From Forficula auricularia (taxonomy: Eukaryota; Arthropoda; Insecta; Dermaptera; Forficulidae), in contig JALMQS010000913.1 of assembly GCA_024734495.1 (NCBI GenBank), positions 300,793-364,792 of the forward strand: a stretch of 64,000 nucleotides of DNA. Reading direction: 5' to 3'. This document shows, one piece after another, positions 45,413-57,300 of this stretch. The notes beneath the pieces were generated by a model. It was not told the DNA's origin. It saw nothing but the letters and a program-made list of their open reading frames with translations, and did not search any database. Made by a program: the position numbers and the translations under genes. Numbering within the stretch: the stretch's first letter is position 1; the number at the start of each line of letters is the position of its first letter.

Positions 45413-46486
45413 ATTACTCGTGGAAAGGTTGTTGGTGAAAAAATTCGCTCAATTATTATCAATTTATTTAAAAAGGGAAAATTGGCCATCTAGTTAATTT
45501 ATCAAAGTTTACTGTCAGAAATATTATTCGAGTTTATAAAACAACGGGTACAATAGCTACAAAACCTCGGTATTTGTCGAAATCCAAAATATCAGATGCT
45601 GATAGACGGGCATTGAAGAAGATTATTAGAAAAAACAGGCGTTCGAACTATGGTGAATTATCTGTTCTTTGGAGCGATGCTGTGGGGCGAAGTGTTTCAA
45701 GATCCACGTCCCACAGAGAAGCTCTTAAGTTAGGTTTTAAACATTACAAGGTAATTTTATTGCAACTTATTCCAATTTTTTTTTTTTTGTAATTTTACTA
45801 TTTTTTTTTAGGCAAAAGAAAAGCCACTCTTGACATTAAAACAAAAGAAAACCCGGCTTAAATGGGCTAAAAATCACATTAATTGGACGAGTGATGAATA
45901 GAATAGTGTCCATTGGAGTGATGAGTCTCGTTTTGAAGTTTGTGTTGAGGACAATCGAATCAGAGTTATTCGTCAGAAAAATGAAGCTTTCAATTCAGAT
46001 TCTTTAAAAAAGAAAGTAAAATTTCCTGCTTCAGTTATGGTATGGGGTTCAATGTCTCCTAGAGGTGTTAGAAAACTTCACTTCATTGATGGAATTATAA
46101 ACACCAATAAATATTTAGAGATTTTAAAAAAATCGTTACTTCCAACAATGGCAGATGCATTGCAGAATAATAATAATTTTGTGTTCCAACAAGACGGGGC
46201 GGCCTGCCATACATCAAGAAAATCTTTAAAATGGCTTTCTGATCATAATGTTCCATTTTTGGAGTGGGTGGCAAACAGTCCCGACTTGTCACCAATAGAA
46301 ACTCTTTGGCACACAATGAAAAAGCTATTACGAATACAACCAGCTAGAAACGTAGTCGAATTAAAACACAAACTTCAAAATATTTGGGATACTTTCACTC
46401 AAGATGAGTGTCAAAACTTAATAAGTACGTTGCCCAAAAGAATTCAAGCCGTAATTAAAAATAAAGGCGAAGTCACACAGTGTTAA
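45413..46486 (+). pseudogene. Tc1-family DD34E transposase, with probable intron and disabling mutations
   Basis: The protein would bind the inverted repeats with N-terminal helix-turn-helix domains and cut and rejoin DNA at TA through a DDE core. Visible parts, in order: an N-terminal frame TRGKVVGEKIRSIIINLFKK (45416 on) and a helix-turn-helix continuation NLSKFTVRNIIRVYKTTG (from 45496). Next comes SDADRRALKKIIRKNRRSNY, then a probable 61-bp GT-AG intron (45751-45811). The core follows with HWSDESRF (D codon 45920), FQQDGAACHTS (D at 46193) and NSPDLSPIETLW (E at 46298). The last two acidic residues are 34 residues apart, hence DD34E. Total length is about 337 residues, typical of the family. 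Breaks: no ATG (ATT at 45413), a frameshift at about 45484-45492, and a TAG at 45899-45901. It is non-functional as read. Confidence 0.93.
45751..45811 (+). other. Probable intron in Tc1 transposase
   Basis: The donor is AAG|GTAATT and the acceptor TTTTTTTTTAG|GCA after a long T tract. Removing the 61 bp joins HYK to AKEKPLLTLKQKK in phase 0 and restores the family alignment. Unspliced, the frame runs into a stop after a hydrophobic tail. Confidence 0.7.
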
Positions 46487-46695
46487 AGGTTTTGGATTTT
46501 GTATGTTTTCTTTGTTTTTAACAATTAAAAAAATTTTTAATTTAAATGTTACAATAAAATGTTTTAAATTGTTTAAAATGTTGTTCCACATGATAATAAA
46601 AATAAATATTTAAATTAAATTTACTGTGAATTAGCATAATTTTATTTAAAAAGAAAAAATATTGGTGGGCCAATTGAGATGGGACGGGGCTGGTA

Positions 46696-47489
46696 TATCA
46701 AATATATATATTTTTTATTTGTTTGAGACTATAGTTTCGAAGGCATGGCCTTCATTACCATTCTTTTTTAATTATAAATATTATTTTTCATGGGATCAGT
46801 ATCGCGTGGATATTGAAATTTTTTTTGTTCTTACTGAGCCGAGAAGCTAGTTAGCATTAAAACATTTTAATGGTTACTTTAATCCTACCTGTGAAATTTC
46901 TTTTTGTTCTTTTCATAATGCAAGAATCTATTATTGCCTAAAAGTTTTGTACGTTCTTAGTGTATTTGCATTAATATCATAATAAAATATTCCTGGTCTG
47001 TTCGGATTGTTCTAGCTGGGTTCTAACAGTTACATGTCTAGTGTTCCTATTAAGTACCTATATGTATTCTCTTAGATCTTATTATTTTCTTTCCAAGTAA
47101 ATGTGTACTTTATGCTTCAAAACTTAAACATAGCCTTTTAATTTGTTAATAAATTTTGTTACATGTTTTATAAATAATCATTGCGTACAATATTAAACTC
47201 GGTAACTTTTTAATAAATTCACGGCTATATTTTCTAATTTAGCCTCTGGCAAATTTAGCTTGCGCAAACTCTCGACCGATTTACGTAATTAAATTTATTT
47301 GTTGAAAAACATTTTCTGATTTTGACCATAACTCACAATTTATTGTACGAAGATTTCTAGAATAACTCAATGATCCTATGATACAAACCTTTTATTAATT
47401 TTCAAGTTATATATTTCTCGTTTTGTAGGATTTTTACAATTAAGAAAAAAAGTGAATTTAATACAAAAGTACCTAAATACTCGGTATCC
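46696..47489. other. Unclassified AT-rich DNA
   Basis: No feature was recognised. Confidence 0.5.
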
Positions 47490-47830
47490 CCAGGAGACAG
47501 GTTTCGCTTCTGGCCAAGCCAAGTATTGAATTCACACAAAAATTTTCATTTTTGTTTTTGTTCATTATGTTGAAAAATGTCTGGAACGTGAAGAAGAATC
47601 ATTTTCAATCATGATTTTTTTCCGTGTATCTGGATTCAGATACCCACGATAACATAAGAACGGGATGTCGTGGAAAGCTCGTTTTTGTACTAAAATGTTT
47701 GTATTTTCAATGGGGAGAAGTAATTAGTTTTTGAACTTTTTAGCTTTATAACTTCTGGTTCAAAAATGCAGAAAAATAATTTTTTGAATAATATTTTATT
47801 GAGATTTTAAGTCCATGTAGGTATTTATAA
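47490..47830 (+). repeat. Dispersed repeat family X, copy 7
   Basis: This copy shows the longest left extension: TTGAATTCACACAAAAATTT, TTGTTCATTATGTTGAAAAA, TGTCTGGAACGTGAAGAAGA, ATCATTTTCAATCATG. Then come GGATTCAGATACCCACGATA, AAGAACGGGATGTCGTGG and ACTTCTGGTTCAAAAATGCA. It is useful as a reference for aligning the family. Confidence 0.65.
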
Positions 47831-49309
47831 TATAGACATAAATTAATAATTTATTTATTATTTATTTATTTATTTATTATTTTCAACGGCTAAATGCCTA
47901 ATACAATAATTATTGAATATAACAAAATTAACAATAATAGACAAAATAATATCTATTATTAAATTAATATAATAATGATATAGTATATGTTAAATAACAA
48001 TATAGAAATATACAAATAATAAAAGATAATAGTAATATGATGGAATATTTTTTTATATTAAAATTTATTATTAATTACTTATAAGAGTGTCTTTAGCGCA
48101 AATAAGTTTTCACTTTTTTGTTATTTAATAATTGTGCAGGTGACTAATTCTTGCATTAGAATTAATTTGGGAAAATGTCTCAAAAGGCTGAGGATAAAAT
48201 GATCTCTCTCCATTTAGGGCTAAGGCGATGCAAGAAATCCAAATTCAATTTTCAGACTAGTAGAGATTAATTTCTTTGTTTCTATTATTCTAAACGGCAT
48301 TTTGACTAGGTAAGAAAATATTAAATCGAAATGAATATCAGATTTAAATATTTATCATTTAAAATTATTAATTCACCATAACTGCTAGTAGCATACAGAG
48401 TATTCAAAAAGTTTCAATTTTCCTCCAATTTAAATATTTTATTATTCCTTTTTATACGTCCAATCTCTGTTCTTTTTTAAGAGATAGCATCTGTAAATCA
48501 AATTCTAATGGCTTTAAGCCGTAAAATAAAGAAAATAAATAAATAATGCATAAGTCCCTCCGTTTCACATGTTGCATTGTTGCCCTTTTTATATAAAAAA
48601 AATGAAAAAAGTAATTTAATTGAAACGAAAATCAATTCTCCTGTTATAGTTTGAAATTCGTTATCATAGTGTGATAAATAATCTTATTTTGTAGGATGTG
48701 GCAATTTTTCTCGCTCAAATTTAACAACCTTGGTTTTTGATAAATATGGCGACCTCGTGAAGATTGTGATGTTGACAAAAATGAGCTATGGACTATAGGT
48801 GAACGTTCGAAAAGAGAATAAAGAGATGAATGATGATTTATTATTAAATAACAAGTCAAAAAATATCCTTTATGAATACATAATATATATAGTTATGCTG
48901 CTAATTCTATGGCTATGCTTGTTTAGTTGTTTGATTTGCATTATGAATTGATAATCGATTTAGGAATTGAAGGACTGAGACACAATTGTCTGAATAATTT
49001 AATTTAATCTTGTCTAACTTATGAAAATTGTCGGAAAAAAATAATTATATAAAATTTTGTCTGATATCATCTTTTCGTTTATTTTGATGTTCTTGAATTC
49101 TAAGACCACTAGCACTAGTCTTAATCTGACATGTATTTTGAGTAATAATCTAAATTAATCTCCATCTAAGTTTGACTTGGACAATTCAGCCCTAAAAGCC
49201 ATATAATTCAAAATAAGATTGGCCTTATATAAAACATTTTCATGGCTAGCCCGAAGATTTATATATTTTATTTTTATTTCTATTACACATCAAATAAATA
49301 TGTAATCGT
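47831..49309. other. Unclassified AT-rich DNA
   Basis: A (TTTA)n run near 47855-47880 next to TTTTCAACGGCTAAATGCCT could be the tail of a minus-strand LINE or SINE. No gene was recognised. Confidence 0.45.
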
Positions 49310-49480
49310 AATCCTGCTGAGTGTCGGGGCGTTGGCTTGAAGTACGCTGGTTCGAGACTGAGTCTTGGCAGATATGTCGCCTCCTCTTGGAAACCAATGG
49401 CAACCTACCAAGAGAATAATTGCCTAGTAACCTCTCCAAACTAGCCGTTTGGACCGACGTTAAAAAGTAACTCCCTTATA
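49310..49480 (+). mobile_element. SINE-like repeat with degenerate tRNA head
   Basis: The head GAGTGTCGGGGCGTTGGCTT is followed by the B-box-like CTGGTTCGAGACT. The body carries TGTCGCCTCCTCTTGG, AACCAATGGCAACCTACC and TGGACCGACGTTAAAAAGTA. It is more GC-rich than its surroundings. A single copy was seen, with no clear target duplication. Confidence 0.5.
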
Positions 49481-50470
49481 TGTGTTTAAACAGCTAAATA
49501 CACTCAGCACAGGTATATGTGGAGAGGAGCCCAAATGTCAGGGAGACCTGATATGGCACTTAAAGAGGAAGAATCCTGCTGAAAAAAGAGTATTTGCTTA
49601 GTTATTTTTTTTTCAAAATATTTTAAAAATACAGTACTTACGTAATTTAAAATATTATGATAAAAAATGAGCAAAATAAAAAACAAAAACAAAAACAAAC
49701 AGTAATCAGTAATTTAACCCAATTCTACTGAGAGAAATTTTTACACACATAAAATTCTACCCACTCCAAAATAATAATATGATTAAAATTTGAATACTAT
49801 TTTTTATTTACTGGAAAATAAATAAGTATAACTTCTAAATTTCAAGTTTTATCCTATTTAGTTTTCTAGCTATGGTACAATGCTCTGATACAAGGACAAT
49901 CAGGCAGACATTGTAGCACACTAATGAAAGCTTCTTTTACTTTTTAAACAGATCCCTAAACAAGAGAGGAGTTTAAATAAATTATCTAAACTTTTTTTTT
50001 TTTAATTTAAAAATTCAAAATTTATAATAATTGAAATAAAATTATAATTAGATACAATTTTGAAATTTAGGGATTCACAGGTGAATTATTTTCTACTAAT
50101 TTTCTCTTGACTTGATATTTTAATTAAAACTCAATTATTATATATTTAGAGAACACGCTTATTATCAATTATTTATTATTAAAGTTTAATGATTTTCTAT
50201 GCATTTAATTTTCCCCCTTCCCAGCCCCATTTATTACTGATCATTATCCTAAAGTACCTGATGCCAAAGTTAATTACCCAGGACAATATGCGAAACTCTT
50301 CCTCTTTATTTATCTATTTTTCTAGTCTAATTAATAATATTAATAATTCTTCTATAACCTCGAGCAATGCGTTTGTGTTTATTATCATTGACTAGTTATC
50401 TTTTAACATAAAAATATAACTAATTACATTGACCTGTTCGCGTCCGGGGTTTCTCCCCAGGCAACCGTAA
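49481..50470. other. Unclassified AT-rich DNA
   Basis: No feature was recognised apart from AT-rich low-complexity sequence. Confidence 0.5.
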
Positions 50471-50810
50471 AGCCCGGTGCACACTAGCTGCAAAAGTTAC
50501 CGTGACGTTGCGTTATTTTCAATCAGATAAGAAGAAATGTATAGGAACAGATACACGCATTCACACGAGACGCTGATACTTTTCGGATACCCGCGTCACT
50601 CCGGATAGGTATCGGGGTTGACGCAGGTTCCTCCTTCTACAATGATGCGGGTCCATATCCTCTTCCTAGTGTTGAACAAGTACACAGCATTCAATGGGAC
50701 AATACATACATTTGCTGACCCTTTTTTCTCAATAGCATATTTGCTAATAGGAATCAAATTGAAAATGACTCAGCGTCACGATAACTTTTGCAGCTAGTTT
50801 TCACCGGGCC
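50471..50810. mobile_element. PIF/Harbinger-like MITE
   Basis: The 340-bp element is bounded by TAA on both sides (50468-50470 and 50811-50813). Its ends AGCCCGGTGCACACTAGCTG and, reversed, GGCCCGGTGAAAACTAGCTG continue as inverted repeats through CAAAAGTTA(C/T)CGTGACG for about 37 bp. The 3-bp TAA duplication and the terminal CCCGGTG fit PIF/Harbinger. It has no coding sequence. The interior (GATACCCGCGTCACTCC) is relatively GC-rich. Confidence 0.82.
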
Positions 50811-50813
50811 TAA

Positions 50814-52574
50814 GTATGATCTTATTTTAGATAACAGGGTTATTATATGAATATAAATACTTAATTAATTATTATAAAATTTTCCACGAAATTCATTATT
50901 TTTAACTTTAGCTCTTAAGTTTGCAATTAATTATTATTATTTTATTTATTTATTTATTTTTATTTTTTGAGATTTGTACTAGGTAGGTACCATATTACAC
51001 ACTAATCGAGTCTGGTACTCTGATTTGATTTCTGAAAGGACGATAGCTCCTTTCAACTTGTAATCAAAAATATCTATTTAGGCCTTTAACATTTTTTCGA
51101 TTTCCTTGGGTTCTATTATTTTTGACTTATGCCATTAACACCTACAAACCAATGGCGGAGAAGTAGTGTATCCGTTTCATTAGACTAGCAAGTTGCCGAC
51201 CGGGCTTCAGGCTCTGCGGGTAGATTTTTGGAATGTCGATTTAAACTTTACAACCCGTTATTTCTATACCCTTCCACCCATTTCGCCAAGCTTCCGGACC
51301 GACCGACTTCACTTTGGCTTGATTGTTTATTGAAATTCTCATTGAAACTTCATGACCCCATGTTTTTACATCAACCCTGCCAATCATCTAACATTCATCA
51401 TCAATGGGTTCTAGAATGTTACCTTCCAAAATATAGTCCATGTTAGTCAAAGCTTTTAGTGTATTTGCCCTTCCCTCATTCTGATTTTGCATTTATAGCT
51501 CTAGCTCTACAGGGTTTAAAGACAATCTCTGTAAAGTTTGGTCCAGATCAGACAAAAGCCTAGGGTTTTAATTCCATCCCCATTTTGAGTATTTGACTTT
51601 TACACTACTAATTTAACAGGATCTTAAATACTAACGGTTTTGAATTCGGCCAGATAGGCCAAAATGCCTATGAGTGTACCAAATAGGAAACGTAATAATA
51701 ATCGATCAACCAATTTTTTGTTATACGAAAAGGATATATGGACTCTCTTTTATATTTATTTCTTTTATATAAACTAATTTGAATTTTCACATTTATTTCA
51801 CTACTTCAACTGAGCGGAAATAATAAATATTAATTAAAAAAACCACATATTCAGAAACTTTGGACAGCCCTAGTTTGTATCGTTAGTGGAGATGAGAGAA
51901 CAAAAATTCAATTTGCATTAGATGATGAGATTAAAAAAATTAAAATTAAATATTATGTTCTCTGTGATATTAAACGGAGAAAGCCTTTCTCCCTCTCTCT
52001 GAGTACCTAATCTGCGAATCTAAGCCACAATGAATAATCATTGGTGGGGCTTATAGCTAATTCGGGGATGAATATATTTGTATGCCCGGCTGTAGAGGCC
52101 GAATCTAAATATGCTCGTTGACTTTGAGAATAAACAATTTAATTATTCCTGCCGAGAGATGAGATGACCAATAAAATAATTTCCTGGGACTTCTATCGTT
52201 CCAGAACAATCATTAGACATTATTCATTGAAATTAATTCCATTTGAATGTCCATAGAGAACCAAGCCCTCTTTTATGCATATTCATTACAATTTTTATTT
52301 ATTATAATATTGTATACTGTATTGTATTTAATCATATTTGATTATATAAAATGAATAGAAGTCCATTTTATAAAATTATGAAATAAATTCAATACATGTT
52401 TAATTAGTTGCATTTGATAAGTTTTAAATCCAATCCAATTGTATTTATTATTAAATACAAAATTCTCTTTTGTCAATAAAAAATTCAATAAATTAAAATA
52501 TTATTTTTTTTACGTTAATAATACGATAGGCTGTTCACTTTTATTTTTTAATTGGGGTGTTATTTATCCCTTTT
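50814..52574. other. Unclassified DNA with possible regulatory patch
   Basis: No gene was recognised. At 51985-52290 the sequence is more complex and contains TGAATAATCATTGG, CAATTTAATTATTCC and TTTTATGCATATTCATTAC, resembling homeodomain and POU site clusters. This is inference only. Around 51480-51600 there is weak similarity to the tandem unit at 32.2 kb. Confidence 0.4.
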
Positions 52575-52990
52575 AATTGGTGAAAATCACGACATGGGTG
52601 AAACTATTCAATATATCGTCGCTGATCTTACAAAACCTCATAAGTCCGATTTTTGGTCAAATACGTACCTATTATACGTTTATGCCGACACGGTGCATCT
52701 GTCTATCGAAACCTTATTATTCCATTCCAATTTAATTTCGCGCGGACAAATAATAAATATTGCATTGTATTTGAATGTATTGTTGTTTAAAATGGTTTTT
52801 CTTGTTTTCTGGAAAACAATGAATTTAGGGCTTACGAGGTTTTGTAAGATAGCGAAGATATATAGAATTAATAATTCAATGCAAATTTACCCCCTAATGG
52901 CAACTGCTTAGTCGTTACCGGTGAATAAACAAATAAACAAACATAATTCTTTTGTGGGTAACGTTGTTATTCGCCATTAAAGTTCACATC
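52575..52990 (+). repeat. Dispersed repeat family R, copy 3, split by a MITE
   Basis: AATTGGTGAAAATCACGACA at the left and ATATATAGAATTAATAATTC, TTTACCCCCTAATGGCAACT at the right match copies at 30.7 and 32.9 kb. Those copies have only ~30 bp between these words; here ~260 bp intervenes, most of it the MITE at 52611-52864. Confidence 0.6.
52611..52864. mobile_element. MITE with ~36-bp terminal inverted repeats
   Basis: The left end ATATATCGTCGCTGATCTTA, CAAAACCTCATAAGTCC and, reversed, the right end ATATATCTTCGCTATCTTAC, AAAACCTCGTAAGCCC are inverted repeats with a few differences. TA-rich target sequence makes the exact duplication ambiguous (TA or ATA). A 119-codon plus-strand frame spans the MITE and its host repeat. 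Because it crosses both boundaries of a repeat insertion, I do not treat it as a gene. Confidence 0.65.
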
Positions 52991-53049
52991 TAGCGGGTGT
53001 TGATTGTTGCAAATAATAGCCTTACATGAACTTAAATTCCACTCGTTTC

Positions 53050-53255
53050 AAAAATTTAACCAGCTATATCTCTGGCTGCGGGTTCCCTTCTAAGACGCAC
53101 TGGTCAGCAAGGTAGTCTTAAGGCCAATAACTTAGAAAGACATTTGTTCAACAGTATAAGCAAATGGCTGGATGATGATAATGCTCGAGACTTGAACTCG
53201 AGTACTACCGTGAAAATCATAAACTCTACTCTATCCACAAACCCTATTATTAAAA
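53050..53255 (-). mobile_element. tRNA-derived SINE-like repeat
   Basis: The minus strand begins TGTGGATAGAGTAGAGTTTA with the B-box-like GAGTTCAAGTCTCG. It continues ATTATCATCATCCAGCCATT, TGCTTATACTGTTGAACAAA and TGTCTTTCTAAGTTATTGGC. The CATCATCCAGCC...CTGTTGAACA order resembles a tail I recall from insect retroposons. No duplication was found. Confidence 0.55.
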
Positions 53256-53845
53256 AATTAAGTAGGTATATACAACAAATTTAATTTATCTACTCTAAAG
53301 TTAATTAAAATACGTTTTTTAAAAAGAAATATATTTCATTCCGGTGTTTAGAATAATATTAAGTAGAATAGTATTTTTAAAAATTTAATTATATTTATGT
53401 GATTGTGTCAAACAAATTAACAATTTTTAGACGATTTTTATACGTCAAGTAATCTCGAAAACACCCTCAACTTTTTTAAAATTCTAAAAAATCCTTCTAA
53501 ACTTTTAGGATCAACAAATATTTAATATCGTAACTATTTTGTGATATATAATCTTTTTTCTATTTTTCTTTGGCTCTCGTTTTATTTTAGTATTAGTAGA
53601 GTGAATCAAATATTTATAAATATGTAATATTTCACATATGTTTTCCATTTTTCATTCATTATCTTCTCACTAATGAGAGGTTCAAGTCCATGAAAAATAG
53701 AATAATTTTATACATAAATACAAAAGACTGATATAAAATAAAATAAAACTGAACCAACTATAGTTCTATACTATATATTCATCTCATCCCCTAATAGCGA
53801 GATCATTAATTTATTTTGTATTCATAACGAAAATCAATCGAACAT
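53256..53845. other. Unclassified AT-rich DNA
   Basis: No feature was recognised. Confidence 0.5.
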
Positions 53846-54347
53846 AAATAAACTGCAACGGATCGTTGCTAAACTTTATCCAAATTCATTTGAAATATTA
53901 ATATGTTTATTCCTTTATTATTAATCAGATATCACTTGCAATTTGCAGTTCATGTTAACTTTAATTCAAAAATAATGATCGATTCTCAACAGTCGAGGAA
54001 TAACAATTCTACATTTGATTTTTGACATTTCGGTTATTATTGGTAACCATTGCTGAAGACATGGAGGAATCGACTTAAAATCAAAAATAGCGATTGATTC
54101 TCATCTATTACTTGAGGAATAATAATTCTACATTAGATTTTTGACCCTTCGATTATTATTGCTGAAGACATGGAGGAATCGACTCAAAATCAAAAATAAC
54201 GATCGATTCTTATCTAATACTAGAGGAATAAACTTATTGCATTCCATTTTTGATGTTTTGACTATTAATGGCAACCTCTACTGAAAACGTGGAAGAATCG
54301 ACTTAAAATTAAAAAGACTAAATTCTTTTATGGCAAACAACTCAAGC
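53846..54347 (+). repeat. Half copy of the tandem-arm foldback element
   Basis: It begins AAATAAACTGCAACGGATCG like 2455 and contains TTCCTTTATTATTAATCAGA and about three ~119-bp units (one shortened by a deletion). It stops at GGCAAACAACTCAAGC, the central palindrome of the copy at 2455-3728. The unit may therefore be this half element, with the 2.5-kb copy a head-to-head dimer of it. Confidence 0.8.
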
Positions 54348-57300
54348 ATTAAAACCAGTTTCATTGATATTGAAAATGTTTTTCTTTGTTTTATTTTAAT
54401 TTAACGTTGAAAACCTCTAAAACAACGCCATTTAGATATTCAAAAATTCAGTCAATTTTTGGAATTTTCGGGTGGGACAAAAAGCGTTTTGTTCAGTTGA
54501 TTCTCTAGAAACAGGATTAGCTCAATTTTGACCACGGTGAAAATAATGGCTCTTTTCCCTTGTGCCTTCACAATTAATAAATAGATGTACCTATTTAAAA
54601 TTTAAAAGCTTAGTAATTTCAAACCTCTCCCCCTCTTCTTCCGAATAAAAATTATTTATACGTGCTTCCAGTACCTATCTATTATTCTAATTGTCCACAA
54701 ATGACGAAATGACGATGAATATCAATTTTTCTCTTGCCTATAAATTTGTGCTTCCAATTGCTTCATGATGAAGCAACTTCGTTAACTGCATACACGTCGA
54801 GAATTATATTTAAGCCTCCCCTAGCAAGAGCCCAAAACCACCTCTTTCGAAACGACCTCCGGTTCATTCCGATTCATTCAAATCCTTTCATTCGATTTTT
54901 GAAACTTTGCATCAATGCTTCCCAGTTTCTCTCATCCTTCGTTTTCGTCCCTTCTGCCCTTTCGTCTGTCCGTCGCCAGTCTCTTTCAATTAAGCATTTA
55001 ATTAGCAGACTATAGAGCATATATTCGCGTCTGTTTCGTTCCAAGATACAAACAAGCGCTTGAATTCCTGTAATTACTGCAAACAACTTAATGGCTTAAT
55101 AAGATTTTAACTGACAATTTCGTTCGGACATTTATTTTAAATTCATCATGAATGCTTTTCAAATTCTTTCTATTTCCATTACACAACAACTAGAAACGGA
55201 AGTTTCTATTTGAGTATTGGAAAATGTTATTATCCTAAAAAAATTCGAACTTGTAATGTTTCAGATCTTTACCTTACAAGTCATAAGATGTAGGATTGCT
55301 AAGAGATATCTAAAAAATGAGCTATTAAAAATCTTCTTAACCCAAAATCTAGGACAGGAGTGGCGACTCTTTTTGGACTCTCGTGCTAAAAAATCTAAAA
55401 TGCCGGTTTCAAAAAGTGTCGTGTCACATAAAATGGATTCATAATCATCGAGCATAAAGTTCTAAGATTGATTTGACACAGCTACCAGCTGTCTTTTAGA
55501 TCTTTGTTACTCAAAAACAAAATTGTCGTGCCCACAGGGTTAAACATTGTTGCAAAATTAGCATCTTATGCAAAAAATAAAAACAAACAAGTTTATAACT
55601 TCAACAAAAAGTAATAAAAAACATATTCTAATTCATTACAAGTGAATAAAATATAATGTTCACGGGGGGAGCTACTTTTGATGAAACTTGAGAGGGTTAT
55701 TTTTCATGAAAATGGGTACGGGAGTCATGAAACTAAATAAGATATATAATGAAAATTTATAATTAATATAATTCATTTTCTCAAAAGAAAAAAATCTTAT
55801 TAAAATTTTAATTTCAATGAATACTTTGGGAAAAGTCAAAATTTTTAAGTGGTCAAAAATAAAAAAAAATTAAAATTTATTATGGGGTGTACTAAGCAGA
55901 ATTTGCATGTTTTTTTTAATTTAATTCACTTTACAATGACGACATAGGAAAGCTTTGAAAAGCCCATTTTCACATTATTATTATACCAAAATTTAATTTC
56001 AAACAAATACTTATTTAATTTAAAATTTTAAAAAATTCTTTTGTTATGAAAAACAAAAAGAACCAATTTGATAACTCAAGTATTTTGGAAAATGTAGGTA
56101 ATATTTTTGTAATGAAGTTTTTATTATTATTAAAAACATAAATAATCTGTATATTTAGAATATTTTCTAATCGAATTTTGTTCCATGATCCTATATCCTT
56201 GAATTTTTGTACATATTGCGATAACAATACAATACAAATTTTTTTTGTTACTCTGAAAATTTCCACTCACACACACACAAAACTTATTTTCTCCTTTTTA
56301 GTATATTTTAGATTTAAAGCTTTTTTTTTTTAAATTTCTTTCTCTCCTTTTTTTTATTTATTTATTTATTTTTTATTTTATTTTAGCCATTCAGTAATGG
56401 GAATTTGCAATTCGTCCCTGGCTGGAGACTACCATTTTTGTTTTGTTTTTGTGTTTCCTTTGAAATGGAAATCTATTCCTTCTTGATGAATGGAAGTTAA
56501 CATTTCCTAAGATTAAGAAACGATAGGAAAGAAGGCAAGGAAATAAATTAATCCTTAAAAAATCATGGTTGAGCAGCTGTTTAGGGCATAAACATTATCA
56601 AAGTGGATCTTGCCACTAAGATAGGGTCTAAAATTCTTTTATAGAAACTTGCAAGATCATTAAGTTGGTCCGGAGAATGAAGGGCGGTAGTAGCATTCCC
56701 ACCACCTCTACATTAATATACTGGTCCACAACCTTTTTAACATATCGTAAAGAAAAGAAGCCACACAACATTAGCATCTTGTCTAAGCATTTTATCATTT
56801 TTGTTGCAGCGAAAATATTCTTGTTCAAGTTTAATAGCTTTTGAAAAATTCTGAATAATTTGTATTTTTTCTTTTGCTAATTTTTACTCAGAAAGTACTT
56901 AGTTTACATTTCTAAAGAGAATTATTTACATTTGATCCAATTATCAAATAGTTAATACTGAATTTCCAGTTGAAAAATCATAAAAACAAAAAAAGTTTGA
57001 TTGAGCTGAAATTTGGCTCTCAAGGTGCTGTATCTTTCTTTGAATACTGTATAGTTTCAGCTTCGTAGAATAAGCCGACCGCTTACTAAACAATTTCCAA
57101 ATTACCATAATGTGCAGAGTCCTTAAAAAAGATTTTAATTTTTTCTAAAAACCATATTGTTATTCCTAAGGATCTAATGAAAAAAAGTAGCATGAAAATT
57201 TACTCTAAATCTCATGACGATTTCCAATGTTTTCAACTAATCAGTTTTGAGATATTTTTGTTAAAAATTAAAAAAAAAAATATCCATTTATGAAGTATTA

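Larger units (their letters stand above)
45099..46693 (+). mobile_element. Tc1-like transposon, near full length
   Basis: A TA dinucleotide flanks each side (45097-45098, 46694-46695). The 1595-bp element has long terminal inverted repeats of about 151 bp (45099-45249 and 46542-46693). They begin CGAGCCCCGTCCCAACTCAA and, reversed, CCAGCCCCGTCCCATCTCAA, continuing into TTGGCCCACCAATATTTTT. The repeats differ at a modest number of positions, so the insertion is not ancient. One transposase gene on the plus strand fills the interior and is disabled. It lies inside a foldback B repeat. Confidence 0.95.

Noticed and set aside
52552..52911. 119-codon open frame on the plus strand
   Set aside because: It crosses both ends of a MITE inserted in a dispersed repeat; the translation has no known motif.
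54734..55086. Frames of 93 and 70 codons on opposite strands
   Set aside because: No family motif, and opposite-strand openness is better explained by composition; left as unclassified sequence.
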